A stretch of 64,000 bases of DNA from G965197405 sp965197405 (GTDB taxonomy: Bacteria; Chloroflexota; Dehalococcoidia; Lucifugimonadales; JAGWBF01), in the NCBI GenBank assembly GCA_965197405.1, contig OZ240206.1, forward strand, positions 992,001-1,056,000, in the 5' to 3' direction. Under the pieces are notes generated by a model, which was not told the origin of the DNA, did no database searches, and worked only from the letters and a program-made list of their open reading frames with translations. Below, piece by piece: positions 52,419 through 60,600 of the stretch. Position 1 is the first letter of the stretch, and each line of letters begins with the position of its first letter. Made by a program: the position numbers and the translations under genes.

Positions 52419-52471
52419 TTTCATCCCCTTACCTGGCCTTCGCAAGGCCATGGACGATTGCTATGAAAATA

Positions 52472-52499
52472 GTAGGGGCGATTCGCGAATCGCCCCTAC
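52472..52499. repeat. Palindromic repeat GTAGGGGC family, copy 2
   Basis: GTAGGGGCGATTCG and CGAATCGCCCCTAC form a perfect 28-base palindrome followed by GG. Outer arms equal those of copy 1 at 28063; the inner arms differ. Confidence 0.88.
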
Positions 52500-52544
52500 G
52501 GCCCGACATCCCGCGATTTTCATCCACCTTATGTAGCCTTTACA

Positions 52545-52747
52545 AGGTCATAGTGATTCCGAGTGGAGCCCTCCGGCTGCGCTCAGGATGAACTAAGCGG
52601 AGTGAGGAATCTAAAAATGACGCCTGACCAAAACCGGAATTAAGCCGCACCAGCCAAAGGAGACCGCAGTCAGCCAGGACTTTAGACCCCTCGCTTCGCT
52701 CGGAGCCTGCCCCTGGCTTGAACAGGGGGTGACAATTGAATGACCCT
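52545..52747. repeat. Family A element, core type A, ending at the argG stop
   Basis: Contains GTGATTCCGAGTGGAGCCCT, GAGTGAGGAATCTAAAAATG, the core CCGGAATTAAGCCGCACCAG, GCCCCTGGCTTGAACAGGGG and the end GACAATTGAATGACCCT. Its last bases overlap the argG stop codon (52746-52748). Confidence 0.75.
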
Positions 52748-53939
52748 ACTCATCCCCCTGGACCTGGGCCTGGGTGCGCACGGGCAGCCCGTAGATGGCG
52801 ATGAACCCCTCTGACGACCGGTGGTCGAACTTGTCTCCCCGGTCGTAGGTGGCCAGGTCGTAGCTGTAGAGCGCGTGAGTGGACTTTCTGCCCACGACTG
52901 TGCAGTTGCCCTTATGCAGCTTCACCCGCGCCGTGCCGCTCACGTGGCGCTGGGTGCTCCGGACGTAGGCGTCCAGGTCGCGGCGGTGGTGTGTATACCA
53001 GAGGCCGTTGTAGACCACGTCGGCGTACTCTTGGGCGATTCGCGCCTTTAGCCGTAGCTGCTCCTTGCTCAGGGTCATAGCTTCCAGGGACTTGTGCGCG
53101 GAGTGGAGCACCACGGCGGCGGGGGACTCGTAGACCTCCCTCGACTTTATCCCCACCAGCCGGTTTTCTATGTGGTCTATCCTGCCAACGCCGTTCTCCC
53201 CGGCCAGTTCGTTGAGGTGTTTGACGAGGGCCACCCCTTCCACCTCCTCTCCGTCCAGGGATACGGGTAGGCCCTGCTCGAAGTCTATCTCAAGATATGT
53301 GGCCTCTGCGGGCGCGGCGCTGATGGGGCTGGTCCAGGCGAAGGCGGCTTCAGGAGGTTCCCGCCAGGGGTCCTCCAGGTCTCCCGCCTCAATGCTCCTG
53401 CCCCACAGGTTGTCGTCGGTGGAGTAGGGGCCTTTGCTCAATGGCACAGGTATGCCGCGCTGCTGGGCGTACTCTATCTCCTCCTCGCGGCTCATGCCCC
53501 ACTCCCGGATGGGGGCGACGATTTTGAGGCTGGAGTCGAGGGACGCCACGCCCACGTCCAGGCGGACCTGGTCGTTGCCCTTGCCGGTGCAGCCGTGGGA
53601 AATGGCATAGGCCCCCTCCTGGTGGGCTGCCTCTACGAGATACCGGGCTATCAGGGGGCGGCCAAGGGCGGTGGCCAGGGGATACTGCTCCTCATATACG
53701 GCTCCGGCCCGGAGGGCTGGAGAGATGAAGTCCCTGTAGAAGGCCTCTTTCCCATCCACCGTCAGCGCGTTTACGGCCCCAATCTGAAGGGCGCGCTGGC
53801 GTATCTCCTCCAGGTTGACCATGCCCAGGTCTATGGTGAGGGTTACTACCTGGGCCTGGTAATTCTCCTGGAGCCACTGTATGGCTACGGAGGTGTCCAG
53901 CCCGCCACTGTAAGCGAGAATAATCTTGTTTTCAGCCAT
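52746..53939 (-). CDS. argG: Argininosuccinate synthase
   Basis: ArgG joins citrulline and aspartate with ATP to make argininosuccinate. The P-loop-like IILAYSGGLDTSVAIQWLQE lies at the N-terminus; SHGCTGKGNDQVR, PYSTDDNLWGRSIEAGDLED and GRIDHIENRLVGIKSREVYE follow. The start at 53939, with GAAAGGGGGG upstream, gives 397 residues, normal length; open frame further upstream is repeat sequence. A family A repeat separates it from argD upstream on the same strand. argF and argH are not in the window. Confidence 0.97.
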   Translation of the reverse strand: MAENKIILAYSGGLDTSVAIQWLQENYQAQVVTLTIDLGMVNLEEIRQRALQIGAVNALTVDGKEAFYRDFISPALRAGAVYEEQYPLATALGRPLIARYLVEAAHQEGAYAISHGCTGKGNDQVRLDVGVASLDSSLKIVAPIREWGMSREEEIEYAQQRGIPVPLSKGPYSTDDNLWGRSIEAGDLEDPWREPPEAAFAWTSPISAAPAEATYLEIDFEQGLPVSLDGEEVEGVALVKHLNELAGENGVGRIDHIENRLVGIKSREVYESPAAVVLHSAHKSLEAMTLSKEQLRLKARIAQEYADVVYNGLWYTHHRRDLDAYVRSTQRHVSGTARVKLHKGNCTVVGRKSTHALYSYDLATYDRGDKFDHRSSEGFIAIYGLPVRTQAQVQGDE

Positions 53940-53951
53940 TGGCCCCCCTTT

Positions 53952-54138
53952 CAGGGTCTTTTCAATCTTGGCGTTAGGTGAATACAGGCCTCCGCCGCGT
54001 GTCATTCCGAACGGAGCGAGGCGGAGTGAGGAATCTAAAATGCGCCTAACAAAAGCCGGAGTCAAGGCAGTACGGACTAGAACAAGACCGCAACCAGTTA
54101 GGACTTTAGACCCCTCGCTCCACTCGGGGTGACAATTA
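53952..54138. repeat. Family A element, core type A
   Basis: Starts CAGGGTCTTTTCAATCTTG just upstream of the argG start and runs through GTTAGGTGAATACAGG, the left half-site, core GCCGGAGTCAAGGCAGTACG, and the end CACTCGGGGTGACAATTAC. It fills part of the gap 53940-54318. Confidence 0.76.
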
Positions 54139-54173
54139 CTGATGCGTGAGCAAATATCTAAACCGGTCTCGCC

Positions 54174-54285
54174 CGTCACTCCTGCTTCCGTAGGAGTCCA
54201 GAGTCGTCGGGGCCGTGGATACGCGCTTTCGCGGATATGACGCGGGTATGACGAAGGGTATTTTCATAACAGTGACACGCGATGG
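54174..54285. repeat. Hairpin-rich dispersed repeat, family C
   Basis: CGTCACTCCTGCTTCCGTAG followed by GAGTCCAGAG, TACGCGCTTTCGCGGATATG, ACGCGGGTATGACGAAGGGT and ATTTTCATAACAGTGACACG. Confidence 0.68.
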
Positions 54286-54318
54286 GGCCTATATTCCGAT
54301 GTCCAGACCTGCACCCCG

Positions 54319-55542
54319 CTAGAGCTTCTTCAGCGCACCCTCGAGGCGGACGACGGCCCCGTCAACTTCATCGGGAGTAACGGTGAGGGGAGGCATGAAC
54401 CTCACGGCGTTGGGCCTGACGGGGTTGAGGAGCAAGCCTTCCTCGTTGCAGAGGGAGATGGCTCTACCCGATATATTGTCGTTGAACTCCATAGCTATCA
54501 GCAAGCCCTTGCCTCGCACGTCGGTGATGAAGTCAAAGCGGGTTTGAAGCTCATCCAGGCCCTGCATCAAACGCTGGCCCATAGCCCTGGCGTTGGAGGA
54601 TACGTCGTTCTCTATAATATGCTTGGTGGAGGCGTAGGAGGCCGCGCAGGTCAGGGCGTTGCCCCCGAAGGTGGAGCCGTGGTCTCCCGGCTCCAGGGCC
54701 ATGCACTCGTCCTTGGACATAAAGGCCCCTATTGGCACGCCGCCGCCGAGACCCTTAGCCAGGGTCATCACGTCGGGTTCCACGTCGTACTGCTGGTAGC
54801 CGAAGAGAGTGCCCAGGCGTCCCATGCCCGTTTGCACCTCGTCCAGGATTAGCAGCAAGCCCTGGCTGTCGCACCACTCCCTGACCCTCTTCAGATAATC
54901 GTCGGCGGGTATGTTCACGCCGCCCTCTCCCTGGACGGGTTCCAGCAACACGGCGGCGGTCCGGTCGGTGGTGGCCTCCATGATGGCCTCCACGTTGTTA
55001 TAGTCCACGTGGACAAAGCCAGGGGTCAGGGGCTGGAAGGGTTCCTGGTAGTGGGGCTGCCCCGTGGCCGCCAACATGCTCATGGTGCGCCCATGAAAGG
55101 AGTTATAGGCGGTCAGGACCTCGTAAGCGCCGTCGCGGTTCTTCTTGCCGTGCTTGCGGGCCAGCTTTATCGAACCTTCCAGGGCCTCCGCGCCGCTGTT
55201 GCAGAGGAATACCTTGTCCAGGCAGCTATTCTCCACGAGAAGCTGGGCCAGCAAGAGCTGGGGAGTCGTATAGAACTGGTTGGAGGTCTGCATCAGGGTG
55301 GCTGCCTGCTCTACGATGGCGCGGGTGATGGCCGGGTGGCAGTGGCCCAGGTTGTTGACGGCCCACCCGGAGGTAAAGTCCAGGTGCTCCTTCCCGTTGA
55401 CGTCCCACACCCTCGTCCCCTCTCCCCGCACAATGACCACGGGCTGCCGCCTGACGGTGAACATATAGTACTGCTTCTCCATCTCAATCCAATCGGTCTG
55501 CCCCGAACTCTCCGGTGGCGTGGAACTCGAATGGGTACTCAT
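54319..55542 (-). CDS. argD: Acetylornithine aminotransferase
   Basis: A class-III PLP aminotransferase, 407 residues, making N-acetylornithine. The PLP lysine lies in TLAKGLGGGVPIGAFMSKDE, the cofactor-binding aspartate in LLILDEVQTGMGRLGTLFGY, and the FHGRTMSMLAATGQ motif binds phosphate. The start has a perfect AGGAGGTGAT. A four-base overlap (ATGA) with the UPF0182 gene upstream indicates coupled translation. Context in an arg operon supports ArgD over other class-III enzymes. Confidence 0.93.
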   Translation of the reverse strand: MSTHSSSTPPESSGQTDWIEMEKQYYMFTVRRQPVVIVRGEGTRVWDVNGKEHLDFTSGWAVNNLGHCHPAITRAIVEQAATLMQTSNQFYTTPQLLLAQLLVENSCLDKVFLCNSGAEALEGSIKLARKHGKKNRDGAYEVLTAYNSFHGRTMSMLAATGQPHYQEPFQPLTPGFVHVDYNNVEAIMEATTDRTAAVLLEPVQGEGGVNIPADDYLKRVREWCDSQGLLLILDEVQTGMGRLGTLFGYQQYDVEPDVMTLAKGLGGGVPIGAFMSKDECMALEPGDHGSTFGGNALTCAASYASTKHIIENDVSSNARAMGQRLMQGLDELQTRFDFITDVRGKGLLIAMEFNDNISGRAISLCNEEGLLLNPVRPNAVRFMPPLTVTPDEVDGAVVRLEGALKKL

Positions 55543-58340
55543 TGGGAATCACCTCCTAGGGTCTCATTTAGGTCCTTCAGGGCCTCCTCCAGGGCCTCCA
55601 GGTTCTTTCTCAGCTCCGCTGTCGCATCTTCGATGCTGCCAATCTCCTCCTGCACTTCCTCCAGCGCCGGTGGACGACTCGGAGTTTCAGCAGTGGTCGG
55701 TGGCTCCTCCGGCCCCGTCCCATCAGGAGAGGGAAGGTCCACTTCCCCTACGGGGACTGTCTCCCCCAGCAGAAGGCTCAGGCTCTCGGAAAGGGTATCC
55801 GCCATGACCACCTTGTTTTCATGGGCCACGATGACCTTTTTGAGCTCGGGGAGCGCCAGGGCCTCGGCCCGGATATAGAGGGGTTCCACGTATAGGATAG
55901 ACTGGGTCTCGTCACCCATTGGAATGGCCAGCAGGTTCCCACGGATGCAGATTTTGCCCTCGGGACACAGAAGGCTCAGCTCCCTCCCTATGTCCTCGTC
56001 GCTGGTGATGCGGCCCTCAATCTGTTCAGGGCCGTCCACCTGGCCCTCCGGGAAGATGAAGGTCACCAGCTTGCCGTAGTTGTCGCCGTCGTTGCGCGCT
56101 GCCATCCAGGCCACCAGGTTCTTTTTTTCCTCGCCCCCCGGGGTGAAGGGCAGAAGGAGAACGAACTCCTCCTTTTCCTCTCCCGGCAGCTTCATAATGA
56201 CGTAGTAAGGCTCTATATCCTGGGTGTTTATGGGGGTAATGAAGACCTCCCGGGCGCGTGCCCAGAGGTCGTTGCTGGGGAAGAACTCTTCCGGATTCCG
56301 CATGTGGTAGCGCAAGTTTATCTCCGCCTGGGCCACGAACAGGTCAATGGGATACCGGACGTGCTCCCTGAGGAGGGGGTCCAGGTCGTCTATCTCGGCG
56401 AAGTCCTTGAATAAATCGGGGAAGGCGCCCCGGTAAATCTGTACTACCGGGTCCTCCTGGTCAATCACGTAGAAATATATCGTGCCGTTGTAGGCGTCTA
56501 TTACCGCCTTGACGCTATTGCGGATGTAGTTGAAATCCTCCATGAAATGCTCGGAATACGCGTAGCGGTCGGAGACGGTGTAGGCGTCCTGAATCCACCA
56601 CATCTTGCCGCCGGTGCCGATTACCAGGTAAGGGTCGTTATCCAGGCGCAGGAATGGGGCTATCGCGCTTACCCTCTCATGAATCTGGCGGCGGTACTGG
56701 ACCCTGCTTTCGGAGCTAACCTGCCCGCTTATGAGGAGGTTGAAGTCCAGGAACTGCCAGGCGTAGGCAGCCCTTCGCACAAAGGAGCCAAGCTTGATGC
56801 CCCCCGTGCCTTCGTAGTCCTTGTAGACGGGGTCCCCCCTAGGACCCGGGTAGTCGAACTCATTGGTATCCGTGTTGACTATCACGAAGTCCGTGGTGTT
56901 CTCGCCGTAGTAAATCTCCGGGCGTTCGATCTCCACCCTGCCCTTTGGGGGTACGTCGCTCACGAAGAACTCCGGGCGGCCCTCAACCGTAGCCCGGTTG
57001 ACGGGGCTCATGACGGCGCCATAGCCGTGAGTATAGACGAGCTTGCGGTTCACCCAGTTCTGGGCGTTCTCCTCCAGGTCTTCGGGGAAGAGCTCTCTGG
57101 CCGAAAGCATCACCTGCCGGTACTCTCCATCGGGGAACCGGTAGCGGTCCACGTCTACGCCCACGTAGTTATAGTACTGCCTGAAGGTCTGTATCTGGCT
57201 ATAGGTGTCCCGCAGGGGCCTGTGGTCCCAAAGGCGGATGTTATTGATGGTCTCCGGGTTGTCGAGCACAGTTTCGAGGTCGAGGACAGGGCTGTAGGGG
57301 AACCTCTGCTCTTCGATGAAGTCCAGATTGTAGGCGGCTGTCGTGGCGTCAATCGCCCGCTGGATATATTGCTCCTCGCGGGTGAACTCATCGGGCTTCA
57401 CCCGGAACCTCTGGAACGCCACAGGATATATGGCCCCGGCCAGGATGGCCAGGACCGCCCAGAGGGAGAAGGAGGCGATCATAACCCTCAGCCCGCCGTA
57501 GAAGAGGCTCACGATAAAACCTGCACCGGCCACCAGAGAGATGGCTACCAGAAGCCACAGAACGGGAATCCTGGCATGGACATCTGTGTAGCCGGCCCCC
57601 GGAGCGGCGCCCCTGCCCGATAAAATCAGCTCGAAGATGTCCAGGTAGTGGGCTGCGGCTATGGTAATCATGAGCAACGCGCCCAGGATAGCTATGTGGC
57701 CCCTGATTCTGGGCGTGAGGGTGAACTTTACGCCTCTCAGGCTGAATATGGCGAAGTAGAGGGCCGCCACGACTCCCAGCATCGCGATGGATATGCCCAT
57801 GAACCAGCCCTGAATGAAATGGAGCATGGGCATGGTGGCTATGTGAAAGGCCATGTCTTTGTGAAACTGGGGGTCCTCCACGCCAAAGGGCACGCGGTTG
57901 AAGAACACCAGGAAAGTCTCCCACCTCCCCTGGACCACCACCCCGAACACCACGCTCATTATGAAGACCGTGAGGACTACCCCGGCGATCACGCCTATGC
58001 GGGCCAGCCTGAACATCTCCGGCGGGATGGGGAGGACCGACTCCCCCCTAGAAAAGCGGTACGCGATGTACAGGTTGATCAGGAGGAAAGCCGCGACCAG
58101 CAAAGCGCCCCCGAAGAAGAGCCATATCCGCATGACGAGAATTTTCTTGAATACGCTCAGGAAGCCCAGGCCGTCAAACCATAGCCAGTCGGTGTATATG
58201 CCCTTGGCCACGGAGAGAATTACGATGACCAGGACCAGCACGACGAGGGCCAGGGCTATCCTGCCTATCAGCCGCAGGTTTCGGGCCCGGGACTGCTCGT
58301 CCTGCCCCCAGGGGGCGGGCCTCTCTCCATTGCTGCTCAA
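55539..58340 (-). CDS. UPF0182 family membrane protein
   Basis: A 933-residue protein of the UPF0182 (COG1615) family, conserved in Actinobacteria and Chloroflexota and of unknown role. The N-terminal 310 residues hold about seven membrane helices (IALALVVLVLVIVILSVAKG, LFFGGALLVAAFLLINLYIA, IGVIAGVVLTVFIMSVVFGV and others). The long remainder is extracytoplasmic, with DFVIVNTDTNEFDYPGPRGD, and ends in a glutamate-rich coiled coil (LEEVQEEIGSIEDATAELRK). The start is TTG at 58340 with AGGAGC upstream. It sits between argB and argD, overlapping the latter by 4 bases; why is unclear. Confidence 0.9.
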   Translation of the reverse strand: MSSNGERPAPWGQDEQSRARNLRLIGRIALALVVLVLVIVILSVAKGIYTDWLWFDGLGFLSVFKKILVMRIWLFFGGALLVAAFLLINLYIAYRFSRGESVLPIPPEMFRLARIGVIAGVVLTVFIMSVVFGVVVQGRWETFLVFFNRVPFGVEDPQFHKDMAFHIATMPMLHFIQGWFMGISIAMLGVVAALYFAIFSLRGVKFTLTPRIRGHIAILGALLMITIAAAHYLDIFELILSGRGAAPGAGYTDVHARIPVLWLLVAISLVAGAGFIVSLFYGGLRVMIASFSLWAVLAILAGAIYPVAFQRFRVKPDEFTREEQYIQRAIDATTAAYNLDFIEEQRFPYSPVLDLETVLDNPETINNIRLWDHRPLRDTYSQIQTFRQYYNYVGVDVDRYRFPDGEYRQVMLSARELFPEDLEENAQNWVNRKLVYTHGYGAVMSPVNRATVEGRPEFFVSDVPPKGRVEIERPEIYYGENTTDFVIVNTDTNEFDYPGPRGDPVYKDYEGTGGIKLGSFVRRAAYAWQFLDFNLLISGQVSSESRVQYRRQIHERVSAIAPFLRLDNDPYLVIGTGGKMWWIQDAYTVSDRYAYSEHFMEDFNYIRNSVKAVIDAYNGTIYFYVIDQEDPVVQIYRGAFPDLFKDFAEIDDLDPLLREHVRYPIDLFVAQAEINLRYHMRNPEEFFPSNDLWARAREVFITPINTQDIEPYYVIMKLPGEEKEEFVLLLPFTPGGEEKKNLVAWMAARNDGDNYGKLVTFIFPEGQVDGPEQIEGRITSDEDIGRELSLLCPEGKICIRGNLLAIPMGDETQSILYVEPLYIRAEALALPELKKVIVAHENKVVMADTLSESLSLLLGETVPVGEVDLPSPDGTGPEEPPTTAETPSRPPALEEVQEEIGSIEDATAELRKNLEALEEALKDLNETLGGDSQ

Positions 58341-58429
58341 ATTGAAGCTCCTAACACCGACTGTTCAGCGCCCGGTGGCGCCGCGCTAAATATGGGTTCG
58401 GGGCCTCGGACAGGCCCAGGGTTGGGCGC

Positions 58430-59218
58430 CTATCTGCCCGCTATCTGAGTGCCCACGGACACCCCTCGGAAGCAGTCCATCAACGCCCCCGGCCTCCTGC
58501 CGTCTATCACATTGGTCGAGGTCACCCGGCCCAAGGCCCGCAGGCAGGCCTCCAGCTTGGGTATCATTCCACCCTTCACCGTGCCTGACCTGAGAAGAAG
58601 CTTGCCGCTTCTCTCGTCGAGTCGCTGGATAACTCTGCCTGAGCCATCCATTATCCCCTCCACGTCGGTCAGGAAGATAAGCCTATCCACACCCATAGCG
58701 TAGGCCAACTCTCCCGCCACGGTGTCGCCATTGATGTTGAGCAATGAGCCGGAGTAGGGAGAGCCGTTGGACCGGTGCAGCCCCAGGGGAGCCACCAGGG
58801 GGATGTACCCGCCTTCCAGGGCTTGCAGGACGAGCTGAGGGTTCACCTTGGTCACTTCACCCACATAGCCAAGCTCCTCATCAGCCATCTGCGCCTCCAG
58901 AAGCCCGCCGTCAACGCCGCTCAGCCCCAGGGCCTTACCCCCCAGGGACATGAGGGATGCCACAAGCTGCTTGTTCACAAGTCCCGTGAGGACCGCCGTG
59001 GCGATTTCCAAGCCCTGGGCGTCTGTGACTCTCAAACCGCGGACGAAGCGCGGTATCGCGCCCTGGCGTTCCATCCATTGGGAGATGATGCTGCCCCCGC
59101 CGTGGACGACTATGGGTTTTACGCCGTCTTGCTGGAGGGCTACCAGGTCTTTCAGGGTGGTATCACGGCTGCCCAGCGTGCTGCCACCGATTTTTACCAC
59201 AACCGGCCTATCTGACAC
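58430..59218 (-). CDS. argB: Acetylglutamate kinase
   Basis: ArgB phosphorylates N-acetylglutamate, second step of arginine synthesis. It starts at a GTG (59218) with GGAG upstream; 262 residues. Motifs of the amino-acid kinase fold: VVVKIGGSTLGSRDTTLKDL, PIVVHGGGSIISQWMERQGA with the GGG loop, NINGDTVAGELAYAMGVDRL, and the phosphate-binding lysine in GTVKGGMIPKLEACLRAL. Absence of an N-terminal extension suggests the arginine-insensitive type. It follows argJ after 61 bases. Confidence 0.96.
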   Translation of the reverse strand: MSDRPVVVKIGGSTLGSRDTTLKDLVALQQDGVKPIVVHGGGSIISQWMERQGAIPRFVRGLRVTDAQGLEIATAVLTGLVNKQLVASLMSLGGKALGLSGVDGGLLEAQMADEELGYVGEVTKVNPQLVLQALEGGYIPLVAPLGLHRSNGSPYSGSLLNINGDTVAGELAYAMGVDRLIFLTDVEGIMDGSGRVIQRLDERSGKLLLRSGTVKGGMIPKLEACLRALGRVTSTNVIDGRRPGALMDCFRGVSVGTQIAGR

Positions 59219-59279
59219 TCAACGCTCCATACTTGGCGCATATAGGGTCTTTAATCGCTATGGGCACTGTGGGCAGCCG

Positions 59280-60497
59280 CTAGGTGGTATAGGCACTGTT
59301 GAAGGTCACGTACTCTTCACTGAGGTTGCAGCCCCAAGCCGTGGCCCGGCCCTCGCCCAGATTGAGCTTGATGCGGAAGGAGACCTCCGGCCTCTGCATA
59401 AGGGCCACCACTCCGTCTCTATGGAAGGGGATAGGGCGGCCGTCCTCCATTATACAGACATCGTTAACGTAGAGGGCGATTTTACTCTCCTCGACTTCTG
59501 CTCCGCTCCTGCCCAGGGCGGCGATAATCCTGCCCCAGTTTGGGTCAGCGCCGTGGACCGCCGACTTTACCAGGCTTGAGGACACCACCGTCTTGGCGGC
59601 CAGTCGGGCGGCGGCGGTGGTGGTTGCCCCTTCAACGGTGATTTCGATGAGCTTGTTAGCTCCCTCGCCGTCCCTGGCCAACTCCCTCGTAAGGTAGACG
59701 CAAAGCTGATCGAGGGCCTGCTGGAAGAGGTCCCCCTCCGGCGACCCCTCTGTAATCACTCCGGCCTCCGCGGCGCCGTTCGCAAAGATAAGCGCGGTGT
59801 CGTTGGTGCTGCTGTCGCCATCCACCGACAGCATATTCAGGGACGAGTCCACGGCTTGCTTGAGGGCCTTTTTCAGGAAAGGACTTTCTATCTCCGCATC
59901 GGTGGCAAGGAAACAGAGCATGGTAGCCATGTTGGGATGTATCATGCCGGAACCCTTGGCGATGCCCCCGACGCTTACGGTCTTCCCCTGGACCTCGAAG
60001 GCTACCGCGCCTTCCTTGGGCCGGGTGTCGGTGGTGACGATAGCCCTGGCAAGGCTATGCCCCCCATCCTTGGAAAGCTCTATCTCTCCTATGCCCGTCC
60101 GGACAAGGGCCATAGGCAACTCCACCCCGATGATGCCGGTACTGCCAATCAGCACTTCTCCCGGCTTCACGCCCATGCGTTTTGCAGCCTGGGCGGTGGC
60201 CTCCTTGGCATCTGCATAGCCCTGCTCGCCCACACAGGCGTTGGCTATACCGCTATTTACCACCAGGGCCCTGACCTTGTCCCGGGAAACGCGCTCCTGG
60301 GTGAGCTGGACGGAGGGAGACCTCACGGTGCTGGTGGTGAACATGCCGGCAACGGAGCTGGGCCTTTGAGAGAGCAACAGGCCGAGGTCCAGCTTGTCCT
60401 CTGCGTAGGTCTTGAGTCCGGCGTAGGTGGCGCCCGCGACATACCCCTTGGGGGTAGTCACCGTGCCGCCGTCCACGCGCCTTATTTCCCCAGCCAT
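59280..60497 (-). CDS. argJ: Glutamate N-acetyltransferase/ornithine acetyltransferase ArgJ
   Basis: ArgJ recycles the acetyl group from acetylornithine to glutamate, so an argE is not needed. It is made as one chain that cleaves itself before a threonine; the site is in MIHPNMATMLCFLATDAEIE, after the glycine-rich GGIAKGSG. VLIGSTGIIGVELPM is another family motif. The ATG at 60497 has GAGG eight bases upstream and gives 405 residues; an ATG two codons before is too close. Located between leuS and argB on the same strand. Confidence 0.96.
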   Translation of the reverse strand: MAGEIRRVDGGTVTTPKGYVAGATYAGLKTYAEDKLDLGLLLSQRPSSVAGMFTTSTVRSPSVQLTQERVSRDKVRALVVNSGIANACVGEQGYADAKEATAQAAKRMGVKPGEVLIGSTGIIGVELPMALVRTGIGEIELSKDGGHSLARAIVTTDTRPKEGAVAFEVQGKTVSVGGIAKGSGMIHPNMATMLCFLATDAEIESPFLKKALKQAVDSSLNMLSVDGDSSTNDTALIFANGAAEAGVITEGSPEGDLFQQALDQLCVYLTRELARDGEGANKLIEITVEGATTTAAARLAAKTVVSSSLVKSAVHGADPNWGRIIAALGRSGAEVEESKIALYVNDVCIMEDGRPIPFHRDGVVALMQRPEVSFRIKLNLGEGRATAWGCNLSEEYVTFNSAYTT

Positions 60498-60600
60498 GAG
60501 CATGACCTCTTTCGAAAGATTCTACTTCATACGATAGATATGAGAGAGGTTTCCCACTCGGAGCAGTATATCACAAAGGGGCAGACCTCACCACATACTT

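Noticed and set aside
53940..54179. Longer ArgG with an 80-residue N-terminal extension
   Set aside because: The extension is translated family A repeat; the ATG at 53939 begins the conserved ArgG sequence.
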